This document shows, in pieces, positions 46,903 to 54,878 of a stretch of DNA of 64,000 nt (its first letter is position 1; every line of letters begins with the position of its first letter). The position numbers were made by a program, and so were the translations under genes. The notes beneath the pieces were generated by a model that searched no databases, was not told the DNA's origin, and saw nothing but the letters and a program-made list of their open reading frames with translations. The stretch spans positions 434,001-498,000 of the forward strand of contig NZ_BPFH01000002.1 of assembly GCF_019655435.1 (NCBI RefSeq). Reading direction: 5' to 3'. Source of the DNA: Jannaschia pagri. Its GTDB lineage: Bacteria > Pseudomonadota > Alphaproteobacteria > Rhodobacterales > Rhodobacteraceae.

Positions 46903-48645
46903 ATGGCTTCTGATGACACACGTCGAGGGCACGGGCTGATGCCGCGGCTTGTTCTGCGGCGCGACATCTGGATCGTTGTCCTGGTTTTTGTCCTTTCCAT
47001 GTCGGCGACCCTGGCCGCCTATCGCTTCGAACATGCTCGCAGCCTTGAACAAGGCCAGGTGATGTTTGAGCGCGCGGGCGATGTCGTGCACCGCGATCTC
47101 GTCGCAACCCTGCGGGCCTATGCGCAATTTCTGCGGGCGGGATCGGCCCTCTTCCGGACCGGCGAAGATATATCTCGGCAGGATTGGTCGACCTTTGTGC
47201 GCGCCGTCGGGTTAGAGGAAAACTACCCCGGAACGCAGGGCGTCAGCTTCAACAGGATCCTAAGGGGTCCGGCGGAACGGGATGCGTTTCAGGCGAAGGT
47301 GCGCGCAACCGATTGGCCAAATTATACGATCGTCCCCCCCGGAGACCGCGAACTCTACACCGCCATTGCCTATATGGATCCGATGACAAATCGGAATGAG
47401 CGGGCCATCGGCTTTGACATCTCGTCCGAAGCCAATCGCAGCGCCGCCGTGCAGCGCGCCGTCCAGACGGGCCTGCCGACGCTCACACAAAGCATTAAAC
47501 TTGTCCAAGAAGCCGCCTTTGGCGAGGGGACCGGCGACGTTCAGCCCGGCGTCTTGTTGGTCGTCCCGGTCTATCGGCCAGGCAAGGCTCTTTCGACCCT
47601 ACGGGCCCGGTCCGACGCCGCGATGGGCGTTGTGGTCGGCGCCTTTCGCATGGGGGATCTGCTGGGGTCGGTCCTACAAGGGACGGAAAATAGCGCGGCG
47701 AACTTTGTGGATGTCTCGCTCTCTGATGCGAGCCAACCGGTCGAAGACAGCCTATTGTACCAGTCCGCCGAATTTGCCCCACAGAGCTCTTCGTATATAT
47801 CGGAGACACGGCTCAGCCTGTATGGTCAGACATGGGTCCTAAACCTCGCATCGACGCCGAGGTTTGAGGAATTGGCACGGCGGCGCACGGACCTGGCCGT
47901 TCTGTTGGGCGGCTTGCTGGTGTCTCTGTTGCTGACATCGCTAGCCTGGGCGCAAGCGGCCCGCGCCCGTGAAAGTCGCGCGGCGGCGGCGGTTCTCAAG
48001 GATAGCCATGCTCAGATCGAACTGCTGATGGGAGAGGTGAACCACCGCTCCAAGAACCTGCTGAGCGTGGTTCAGGCCATTGCCCGTCAAACCAGTCGAG
48101 GGGACCCGGCGACTTTCTCCAAGGCGTTTTCGCAAAGGCTGGGGGCGCTGTCGGCCAACCAGGATCTTCTGGTCCGCAGCGGCTGGAAACGGATCGAGAT
48201 CCATGACCTGGTGCATTCGCAACTGTCGCACTTGGAAGAACTGCTGGGACAGCGGATCTCGGTCTCTGGCCCGTCCTTCGGTCTAGGGCCGAAAACGGCG
48301 CAGACGTTAGGCATGGCGCTCCATGAGTTGGCGACGAATGCGATCAAATACGGCGCGTTGTCCAACGACACGGGCAAGGTCACCATAAGCTGGACCTTCA
48401 GTGCCCCCGAAACCCAAGGCGGCACCTTTGCCATGTCTTGGCTGGAACGCGACGGACCGGCGGTCAAAGCCCCCTCGCGCAAAGGGTTCGGATCCAAGGT
48501 CACCAGTATGATGGTCCGGGCGATGCTGCTCGGGGATATTCGGACAAGCTATGACGTTATCGGCTTTGAATGGCACCTGTCCTGCCCGGCCGAGAACGTG
48601 CTACAGTCAGAAGGGACGGCCAGCCGAGAAGCGAACGCAGAGTGA
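46903..48645 (+). CDS. CHASE-domain sensor histidine kinase (HWE/HisKA_2 type)
   Basis: The 580-residue protein has a membrane helix (about 21-41), a periplasmic CHASE ligand-binding domain (about 75-280, with PGTQGVSFNRIL and ERAIGFDISSEANR), a second helix (about 330-353) and a cytoplasmic kinase core. The phosphoacceptor is His381 in EVNHRSKNLLSVVQAIARQ. The ATPase domain shows HELATNAIKYGALS and MSWLERDGP, typical of the HWE/HisKA_2 group. The signal may be a small molecule. The stop overlaps the regulator gene (GTGA), and the two should form a two-component pair. The ATG with AAGGA upstream was chosen. Confidence 0.92.
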   Translation: MASDDTRRGHGLMPRLVLRRDIWIVVLVFVLSMSATLAAYRFEHARSLEQGQVMFERAGDVVHRDLVATLRAYAQFLRAGSALFRTGEDISRQDWSTFVRAVGLEENYPGTQGVSFNRILRGPAERDAFQAKVRATDWPNYTIVPPGDRELYTAIAYMDPMTNRNERAIGFDISSEANRSAAVQRAVQTGLPTLTQSIKLVQEAAFGEGTGDVQPGVLLVVPVYRPGKALSTLRARSDAAMGVVVGAFRMGDLLGSVLQGTENSAANFVDVSLSDASQPVEDSLLYQSAEFAPQSSSYISETRLSLYGQTWVLNLASTPRFEELARRRTDLAVLLGGLLVSLLLTSLAWAQAARARESRAAAAVLKDSHAQIELLMGEVNHRSKNLLSVVQAIARQTSRGDPATFSKAFSQRLGALSANQDLLVRSGWKRIEIHDLVHSQLSHLEELLGQRISVSGPSFGLGPKTAQTLGMALHELATNAIKYGALSNDTGKVTISWTFSAPETQGGTFAMSWLERDGPAVKAPSRKGFGSKVTSMMVRAMLLGDIRTSYDVIGFEWHLSCPAENVLQSEGTASREANAE

Positions 48646-48995
48646 CCAAGCGCATCCTTGTTGTCGAAGACGACGTGCTGGTCGCGATGGATTTGGCCGA
48701 GGAGTTGGATGACTTGGGGCACAGTGTGTTGGGCCCGTTCACGACCCTGTCTGACGCGTTAGAGAGCCTAGAGCATCAAGCCTGCGACGTGGCGATATTG
48801 GACATCAACCTTGGCAGTCACACCTCCGAAGCCGTTGCCGTTCGACTAACTGCGGATCAAGTGCCCTTCGCGGTCACGTCCGGTTATGACGCGACCCAAT
48901 GGCCTGCGGCCTTTCGGGGGGCGCCCGCGGTGGGCAAGCCCGTCCAGAGAGAAAAACTGGCCCAATGGTTGGCGGAGCTTGAAACGGACCGTTGA
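48642..48995 (+). CDS. single-domain response regulator
   Basis: The product has 117 residues and is a receiver domain only: acidic pair in VVEDDVLV (Asp10, Asp11), phosphoacceptor Asp54 in AILDINLG, and Lys99 in VGKPV. No output domain is present. The GTG start overlaps the kinase stop by 4 nt. It probably takes phosphate from the HWE kinase and passes it on or acts by protein contact, as do other single-domain regulators of this kind. Confidence 0.93.
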   Translation: MTKRILVVEDDVLVAMDLAEELDDLGHSVLGPFTTLSDALESLEHQACDVAILDINLGSHTSEAVAVRLTADQVPFAVTSGYDATQWPAAFRGAPAVGKPVQREKLAQWLAELETDR

Positions 48996-49151
48996 CAATG
49001 CTGCGCCGCGGCGCCACTTGGGGCTAGACCCTGCCCCACGGGCCGCGTGAGCCGGTCGTCCACGAGGGACGTGCCACATCGTCGGGCGGGCGTGCTTTCC
49101 CAAGGATCACGCCGGGGAGGCGCAGGGCATACCGCCCTGTGACCCCAACCT

Positions 49152-49192
49152 GCGCGCGCCGTTGTCGCGCGCCTCGGGCGCCCTAGGGGCGC
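49152..49192 (+). promoter_or_regulatory. structured 5' leader of the DEAD-box helicase gene
   Basis: Two hairpins lie just upstream of the start: GCGCGCG / CGCGCGC (7 bp, 7-nt loop) and GCGCCC / GGGCGC (6 bp, 3-nt loop). The second ends 4 nt before the AGGA ribosome site. This may control translation, for example at low temperature; that is inference. Confidence 0.4.
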
Positions 49193-49205
49193 ATTAGGAT
49201 ATTTC

Positions 49206-50507
49206 ATGGACTTCGACATGTTGGGGCTGAAGCCCCGCCTCATCACAGCCCTGGACACCATGGGCATCAAAGACCCGACCCCCATCCAGCGTCAGGCCAT
49301 TCCCCCCGCGCTCGAAGGGCGCGACGTGCTGGGCCTGGCCCAAACGGGCACGGGCAAGACGGCGGCCTTTGGTCTGCCGCTGGTTCAGCATTTGCTGACG
49401 GGCGACGTGCGACCAGAAAAGCGTGCCGCGCGCGCCCTGATCCTGGCCCCCACGCGAGAGTTGGTGAACCAAATCGCCGAGAGCCTCGACGGCTTCATCG
49501 GCAACTCACACCTGAAGGTCGCGCGGGTCGTCGGTGGCGTTGGCATCAACCCGCAGATCAAGCGCCTGGAGCGCGGTGTCGACCTGTTGGTGGCGACGCC
49601 AGGCCGGTTGCTCGACCTCATGGACCGGGGGGCCGTTTCGCTGACGGCGACGCAGTTCCTGGTTCTGGATGAGGCGGACCAGATGCTGGACATGGGCTTT
49701 ATCCACGACCTGCGGAAGATCGCGGCGAAGCTGCCCGAGGCGCGACAGACGATGCTCTTCTCGGCGACGATGCCGAAGGATATGGAGGGGTTGGCCGCCA
49801 CCTATCTGGATCGCCCGGTGCGGGTGCAGGTCGCGACCTCTGGCACGACGGCGGACAAGATCGAACAATCGATCCACTTCATCGCAAAGGCGGAGAAACC
49901 CGGCCTTCTGCTGGACCTGCTGCGCGGCCATGCCGGAGAGGCGGCCCTGGTGTTCGCGCGGACCAAGCACGGCTCCGACCGGTTGGCCAAGCAGTTGACC
50001 AAGGCCGGGGTGGAGGCCGTGGCCGTCCACGGGAACCGCAGCCAGGGCCAGCGGATGCGCGCGCTGGAGGCCTTTGCCAGCGGCCAGGCGCCCGTGATGG
50101 TGGCCACGGACGTTGCGGCGCGGGGGCTGGATATTCCTGTGGTGAAACACGTCTATAACTACGAATTGCCCAATGTGCCGGAAACTTATGTGCACCGCAT
50201 CGGCCGCACCGCCCGCGCGGGGCGCGAAGGCGCGGCCATCACGCTCTGCGCACCCGATGAAATGGGCGAGTTGAAGGACATCGAACGCATCCTGAAACGC
50301 GAGATCCCCGTGGCCTCTGGCCGTCGTTGGTCGCCCAGCCAGGAAGAAGCCAAGCCCAAGCGGGGCGGCGGCGGTGGTCGTCGCGGCGGCGGTCAGCGGT
50401 CTGGCGGCGGTGGACGCCCCCAAGCCAACAAACCCGGAGGACCAAAGCCTGGCGGACAGCGGCCTGGGAGCGGCAACCGTCGGCGCAGACCGCGCAAGTC
50501 CGCCTGA
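49206..50507 (+). CDS. DEAD-box RNA helicase (RhlE-like)
   Basis: The product has 433 residues. Q motif PTPIQRQAIP, motif I AQTGTGKT, motif Ib TPGR, motif II LDEADQMLDMGF, motif III SAT and the C-terminal motif VI HRIGRTARAG are all present. The tail beyond about 385 is a low-complexity Gly/Arg/Lys-rich segment, as in RhlE-type helicases, which aids RNA binding. Such enzymes assist ribosome assembly and RNA decay, often in the cold. The ATG follows a structured leader. Confidence 0.95.
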   Translation: MDFDMLGLKPRLITALDTMGIKDPTPIQRQAIPPALEGRDVLGLAQTGTGKTAAFGLPLVQHLLTGDVRPEKRAARALILAPTRELVNQIAESLDGFIGNSHLKVARVVGGVGINPQIKRLERGVDLLVATPGRLLDLMDRGAVSLTATQFLVLDEADQMLDMGFIHDLRKIAAKLPEARQTMLFSATMPKDMEGLAATYLDRPVRVQVATSGTTADKIEQSIHFIAKAEKPGLLLDLLRGHAGEAALVFARTKHGSDRLAKQLTKAGVEAVAVHGNRSQGQRMRALEAFASGQAPVMVATDVAARGLDIPVVKHVYNYELPNVPETYVHRIGRTARAGREGAAITLCAPDEMGELKDIERILKREIPVASGRRWSPSQEEAKPKRGGGGGRRGGGQRSGGGGRPQANKPGGPKPGGQRPGSGNRRRRPRKSA

Positions 50508-50595
50508 CACCTTTCGGGGAAGGCGCGCGGGTCATTGATCCGGTCGCGCCGCTCTGGCATCCTACGGCAAAACATAATGACCGGAGGCAGAGCAG

Positions 50596-50946
50596 ATGAC
50601 CCCGATCAAACTATCCTTGGCGCTGGCAGCCGTGCTGGCGTTGTCCGCCTGTGGCGGCGGCGGCGGGCGCGGTGGGGATGTCACCCAGTCCCGTCCCTAC
50701 GCCACAGGACCGGTGCAGGCGGCCTGCCTCAAGGCGGACCGTCGGGCGGCCAGTCGGTCGCTATGCGGTTGTGTCCAAGCGACGGCCAACCAAACACTGA
50801 CCCGGCGGGAGCGCGCGCGCGCCGTCAAGTTCTTCCGCGACCCGCACTTGGCGCAGGTAACGCGGCAATCGGACCGCCCTGCGGATGAACGGTTTTGGCC
50901 CCGCTACAAACGCTTCGTCGCCGTGGCGGAGCGGGCCTGTCGATAA
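50596..50946 (+). CDS. small lipoprotein of unknown function
   Basis: The product has 116 residues with a lipoprotein signal (MTPIKLSLALAAVLALSAC, Cys19 lipidated) and a Gly-rich linker. The mature part has ACLKADRRAAS, LCGCVQATANQTL and the end ERACR, with cysteines that could form disulfides. Similar proteins in Rhodobacterales are sometimes called arginine transporter without visible reason; nothing here indicates transport. It follows the helicase by 88 nt and converges on a phosphatase gene. Confidence 0.78.
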   Translation: MTPIKLSLALAAVLALSACGGGGGRGGDVTQSRPYATGPVQAACLKADRRAASRSLCGCVQATANQTLTRRERARAVKFFRDPHLAQVTRQSDRPADERFWPRYKRFVAVAERACR

Positions 50947-51021
50947 GCGCCTCGCTGGCCTGACTGCGCGCATACCCCGCGATCTCGGGCGCACGCCGGA
51001 GATCCAAACGGCTGGACTGGG

Positions 51022-51432
51022 TCAGGCGAGCCGGGCGCAACCGCGCTCGATCAGATCCAAACACGTCTCATAATCGCCCGTATAATACGGGTCGGGAACA
51101 TCCACCTGGCCCAAACCGCAGGCCACACCGAACAGCTCGGCCCGGGATCCATTCCGAAGCGCCCGTAGATCGGCCAGGACGGAGGCGTCCATGGCAAGGA
51201 CACGGTCAAACCGCTGCAGATCATCCGTCTGGATCTGGCGCGCCCGTTGGGCGGATACGTCATACCCCCTGGCCTTCAAGGCCCGCTGCATCGGGGCATA
51301 GGGCGGATCGCCGACATGCCAGGCGCCTGTCCCGGCGCTGTCGATCTGCAGATCGGGCGTGTGGGCGCGCAAGATACCCTCCGCCGCTGGAGACCGGCAA
51401 ATATTCCCAAGACAGACAAAAAGAATGCGCAC
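51022..51432 (-). CDS. low-molecular-weight protein-tyrosine phosphatase
   Basis: The product has 136 residues with the P-loop CLGNICRS (C7-x5-R13) at the N-terminus and the general-acid motif DPYYTG near the end. These phosphatases act on phosphotyrosine, often of kinases that control exopolysaccharide. Length is slightly shorter than usual. It is divergent from the sirtuin gene with 83 nt between. Confidence 0.93.
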   Translation of the reverse strand: MRILFVCLGNICRSPAAEGILRAHTPDLQIDSAGTGAWHVGDPPYAPMQRALKARGYDVSAQRARQIQTDDLQRFDRVLAMDASVLADLRALRNGSRAELFGVACGLGQVDVPDPYYTGDYETCLDLIERGCARLA

Positions 51433-51515
51433 AGGACCTCCGAAGGTGTGTCCTGCGACGCTAACCGCAGAGCGGAGGGCTGGCCATAGGGAGCCGGGAC
51501 CGCCACACTCCGCCC

Positions 51516-52217
51516 ATGGAGCGGGTGGTTATTCTATCGGGCGCTGGCCTGAGCGCGGAACAGGGTCTTGGAACCTTTCGGGACAAGGACGGTCTGTGGA
51601 CGCGCTATGACCTGGAAGAGGTCGCGACCCCCCAAGGCTTTGCCCGCAACCCGGCGCTGGTCCATGGGTTCTACAACGCGCGACGGGCAAACATGCGGGG
51701 CGCTGTGCCGGGTGACGCCCATCGTGCCTTGGCGCGGTTATCGACCCATGGGGGCGTGACGCTGGTGACCCAGAACGTCGATGATCTGCTGGAGCGGGCG
51801 GGCGCGCGGAACGTGATCCACATGCACGGAGAGTTGTCCCAGGCCCTATGCCATGCCTGCGGTCACCGGTGGCAGGCGCCTGACGAGATGTCGCCTGAGG
51901 ACCTCTGCCCCGCATGCGCCAAGCCCGCGACACGACCTGACGTGGTTTGGTTCGGCGAAATTCCGTATCACATGGACCGGATCGAAGACGCGCTGGCGGC
52001 GGCGGATCTGTTTGTCAGTATTGGTACGTCGGGCACTGTGTATCCAGCCGCAGGCTTCGTGGATATGGCGCGGCACGTGGGGGCAAGGACCGTGGAACTG
52101 ACGCTGGAGCCGTCGGGCGCGATCTTTGACGATGTCCGCCCAGGACCCGCCAGTGAGACCGTTCCCGCCTGGGTCGAAGAGGTTTTATCACATGGCCTGG
52201 GCAAAGGCCGTAGATGA
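51516..52217 (+). CDS. cobB: NAD-dependent deacylase, sirtuin class III
   Basis: The product has 233 residues. The NAD-binding motif is GAGLSAEQG, followed by FRDKDGLW. The catalytic His104 is in HMHGEL, and zinc is bound by C112, C115, C131 and C134. Tyr53 and Arg56 in FYNAR form the YxxR pair that selects succinyl- or malonyl-lysine, so desuccinylase activity is likely beside deacetylation. The small membrane-protein gene follows after 55 nt. Confidence 0.93.
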   Translation: MERVVILSGAGLSAEQGLGTFRDKDGLWTRYDLEEVATPQGFARNPALVHGFYNARRANMRGAVPGDAHRALARLSTHGGVTLVTQNVDDLLERAGARNVIHMHGELSQALCHACGHRWQAPDEMSPEDLCPACAKPATRPDVVWFGEIPYHMDRIEDALAAADLFVSIGTSGTVYPAAGFVDMARHVGARTVELTLEPSGAIFDDVRPGPASETVPAWVEEVLSHGLGKGRR

Positions 52218-52272
52218 GCTAACGTCTAGGTGTCGACAGACTCGTATGACCGCACTTGGAAGGATTTTCGCC

Positions 52273-52467
52273 ATGGCCACCATTCCCGTAATTGTTCTCT
52301 TGCTGCTTCTGCTGGGCGGGACGCTCTACATGCTGCGCGCGGCCCATACGGCTGCGGAACAGGACAGACCCACCGGCGGGTTGGGCGAAGGCATTGCAGC
52401 CGAGACCGCGAAGGCTGATGTGGACGCCGTCAAGGAGAAGGCCGACGAGATCACCTCCAACGGCTAA
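52273..52467 (+). CDS. small single-pass membrane protein
   Basis: The product has 64 residues: a hydrophobic helix (about 3-22, IPVIVLLLLLLGGTLYML) and a charged, probably helical tail (TAKADVDAVKEKADEI). No domain was recognised. GGAAGGA precedes the ATG chosen; other in-frame ATGs upstream lie in or near the sirtuin gene and lack a good ribosome site. Two strong hairpins follow the stop codon. Confidence 0.68.
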   Translation: MATIPVIVLLLLLLGGTLYMLRAAHTAAEQDRPTGGLGEGIAAETAKADVDAVKEKADEITSNG

Positions 52468-52473
52468 GCCGGG

Positions 52474-52513
52474 GTCGGGGGTCACCCCCGACGGACGGGC
52501 GCATCGCGCCCGT
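52474..52513 (+). terminator. double hairpin after the small membrane-protein gene
   Basis: Two perfect stems occur in a row: GTCGGGGG / CCCCCGAC with a 3-nt loop and ACGGGCGC / GCGCCCGT with a 3-nt loop. The T content after them is low, so either weak intrinsic termination or RNA protection is possible. Confidence 0.45.
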
Positions 52514-52540
52514 TGCTTGCGTCATCTGCTGGTGACCAAA

Positions 52541-52570
52541 TCAAAAGGCCCCGCCGGATGGCAGGGCCTT
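52541..52570 (-). terminator. intrinsic terminator of rpmB
   Basis: On the reverse strand a 7-bp stem (AAGGCCC / GGGCCTT) with an internal GCC/GGC pairing is followed by TTTT, about 46 nt after the rpmB stop. Confidence 0.7.
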
Positions 52571-52615
52571 AATAGCTGTCGGCATCCCGCATCGGGTTAC
52601 CGATCGTTCGACACC

Positions 52616-52918
52616 TTATGCTTCCAATGCGGCCGGCGCGTCAGACGTCTTGGCGATGTCCTTCTTGATCTTCAGTGCCTTGGCGGACAGCTCTGCGTCC
52701 TTGGCCTTGGCGAGGAAGGCGTCAAGCCCGCCACGATGGTCGACCGTGCGCAGGGCCGCGGCGGAGATCCGCAGTTTGAAGCTGCGGCCCAGGGCCTCGG
52801 ACTGCAACGTGACGTCGTTCAGGTTGGGCAGAAAGCGACGGCGGGTCTTGTTATTCGCGTGGCTGACGTTGTTGCCCGTCATCGGGCCTTTTCCGGTGAG
52901 TTCGCAGACGCGCGACAT
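52616..52918 (-). CDS. rpmB: 50S ribosomal protein L28
   Basis: The product has 100 residues: [20 protein letters not shown] at the start identifies L28, followed by [18 protein letters not shown] and a helical C-terminus. The start is fixed by this conserved sequence; the open frame runs 32 codons further upstream. A terminator follows. It is downstream of meaB's 3' side, after a gap of about 90 nt with respect to that gene. Confidence 0.98.
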   Translation of the reverse strand: MSRVCELTGKGPMTGNNVSHANNKTRRRFLPNLNDVTLQSEALGRSFKLRISAAALRTVDHRGGLDAFLAKAKDAELSAKALKIKKDIAKTSDAPAALEA

Positions 52919-53010
52919 GGCGGGACCTCGGGTTGAAGGGTTGCAAAATAAAGTGCAGGGCCGAAAACGGCCCCGCGGTCGCGCTCGCATAAGGGACGGC
53001 GCGGGGGGCG

Positions 53011-53991
53011 TCAAGGGCTGCGCAGCGATTCCAGCATCTCAGCAGCGGCAGCTTCGGGGGCGCGTGTGCCCGCGGCGACGGCTCGGGCCAGTGTCGCCAT
53101 GTGCGACCGGGCCCTGGCATCTTGGTCCAAGCGCGCAAGCAAGCCCTCACGCACCTGTGCCTCGAACCAATGGGCCGCCTGGTCAGCACGATTCGCAGCC
53201 CAATGGCCCGCGTCCCGCCGCCAAGCAGCCAGGTCCTGCATCTCGGACCAGGCAGCGGCCAAACCATCTTCGTGCAGGGCAGACACCGGCATGGCCTTGG
53301 GAAAGCCCTCCGGGTCCTGGGGCCGCTTGCGCAACAGGCGCAGGGCGCCCGCGTAGTCGGCGACCGTCCGCAGGGCTGCGGGCCGCAAGTCGCCATCGGC
53401 CTTGTTCACAAGGATCAGATCCGCGATCTCCATGATGCCGCGTTTGACGCCCTGCAACTCATCCCCGCCTGCCGGAGCGAGCAGGAGAATAAACAGGTCA
53501 CACATCTGAGCGACCATGGTCTCGGACTGGCCAACGCCCACCGTCTCTATCAGGACGACGTCGAACCCAGCCGCCTCGCAGATGGCCACAGCCTCGCGGG
53601 AGCGGCGGGCCACGCCGCCCAGGTGGCTGGCCGAGGGCGAAGGCCGGATGAAGGCATTGGGGTCGCGGCTCAACCGCTCCATCCGGGTTTTATCCCCCAG
53701 AATGGATCCCCCGGTCCGCGTCGATGATGGATCCACGGCCAGGACCGCCACGCGCAGGCCCCGCCCCGTCAAATAGGTGCCAAAGGACTCGATAAAGGTC
53801 GACTTGCCGACCCCAGGCGTTCCCGATAGCCCAATGCGCAAGGCCGAGCGCCCTGCCCCCCGCAAGCCGTCCAACAGGCCCGCCGCGCGCGAGCGGTGAT
53901 CGGCACGTGTGCTTTCGACCAAGGTGATAGCGCGGGCCAGGGCCCGGCGGTCACCGGCAAGGAGCGGGGCATGGAGCGGGTCGTCCGTCAT
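53011..53991 (-). CDS. meaB: methylmalonyl-CoA mutase-associated GTPase MeaB
   Basis: The product has 326 residues. G motifs are [27 protein letters not shown] (the MeaB signature), ETVGVGQSE and LVNKADGD. MeaB is a G-protein chaperone that loads and protects the adenosylcobalamin cofactor of methylmalonyl-CoA mutase. It thus links with the cobalamin genes elsewhere in this window, although the mutase itself is not here. The ATG giving [18 protein letters not shown] was chosen; the open frame continues upstream without similarity. Confidence 0.95.
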   Translation of the reverse strand: MTDDPLHAPLLAGDRRALARAITLVESTRADHRSRAAGLLDGLRGAGRSALRIGLSGTPGVGKSTFIESFGTYLTGRGLRVAVLAVDPSSTRTGGSILGDKTRMERLSRDPNAFIRPSPSASHLGGVARRSREAVAICEAAGFDVVLIETVGVGQSETMVAQMCDLFILLLAPAGGDELQGVKRGIMEIADLILVNKADGDLRPAALRTVADYAGALRLLRKRPQDPEGFPKAMPVSALHEDGLAAAWSEMQDLAAWRRDAGHWAANRADQAAHWFEAQVREGLLARLDQDARARSHMATLARAVAAGTRAPEAAAAEMLESLRSP

Positions 53992-54152
53992 GGGCCAGAG
54001 GGATGCCCCCCCACCGCAGCCAATGCAAGGTGTGAAAGGTCCAATACGCCGTCCCCACCGGCGGCGCTTCGCAGGCCCATCACGTCGGCGATGCATACGG
54101 GGCCGGAATGCCCTATGACCGATGCCAGTGTCCCCCGTGCCCGAGGTCGCCC

Positions 54153-54878
54153 ATGCCCCGCCTATCCCTGCTGATGTCCGCCGTTGCGCTTGCACTAGCC
54201 ACGGCCTTACCCGCTGCCGCGCAAAGCCTGGATGCGCAATATGCGCTGTCACTGCGGGGCGTGACCGGCGGGACCATCGCCATCCGCGGGCGCACCTCTG
54301 GCGGGTCCTATTCCGTCTCAGCCGCTGCAAAGGCGACCGGGTTGGTGGGATCGCTGGTCAAATACGCCTTTGAAGGCAGCGCCGAGGGCCGCGTCTCCGG
54401 CGGGCGCTATACCTCTTCCGTGTATCGAGAGCGGGAGGATGACGACGGCGAACGCACAGGCTCGGTCACGCGCTTTCGGGGGACAACACCGTCCAGCGTG
54501 ACCTTTGACCCGCCGCGCCCGCCACGGCCCTACGATATCGACCCGACCGCCCAGAGAGGCGTCATCGACCCTCTGACGGCGCTTTATGCGATCCTGCAGC
54601 CTGTCGCCCCTGGCAACGCCTGCGGCCAGCGGTACGAACTTTTTGACGGGCGCCACGTGTCGCGCATGTCGCTGGGCGCGGCCCGCGCCGCATCGGATGG
54701 GACGATCACCTGCACGGGCGAATACCGTCGGTTGCGCGGCTATTCCGCCGAAGAACTGGCCGAGCGGCCCACGGTCGTCCTGACGTTTACCTATGCGCCC
54801 ATCGGTGCGGGCCAGGTGCAAATCAGCGAGATCCGGTCCTCCACCAAATTGGGCAACGCGGTGCTGCGCCGAAAATGA
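54153..54878 (+). CDS. DUF3108 secreted protein
   Basis: The product has 241 residues with a signal peptide ([23 protein letters not shown]). The mature protein is beta-rich and carries DUF3108 features: [29 protein letters not shown] and [15 protein letters not shown]. It likely resides in the periplasm; function is unknown. The stop overlaps the hrpB start by 4 nt (ATGA), so expression is coupled. Confidence 0.87.
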   Translation: MPRLSLLMSAVALALATALPAAAQSLDAQYALSLRGVTGGTIAIRGRTSGGSYSVSAAAKATGLVGSLVKYAFEGSAEGRVSGGRYTSSVYREREDDDGERTGSVTRFRGTTPSSVTFDPPRPPRPYDIDPTAQRGVIDPLTALYAILQPVAPGNACGQRYELFDGRHVSRMSLGAARAASDGTITCTGEYRRLRGYSAEELAERPTVVLTFTYAPIGAGQVQISEIRSSTKLGNAVLRRK

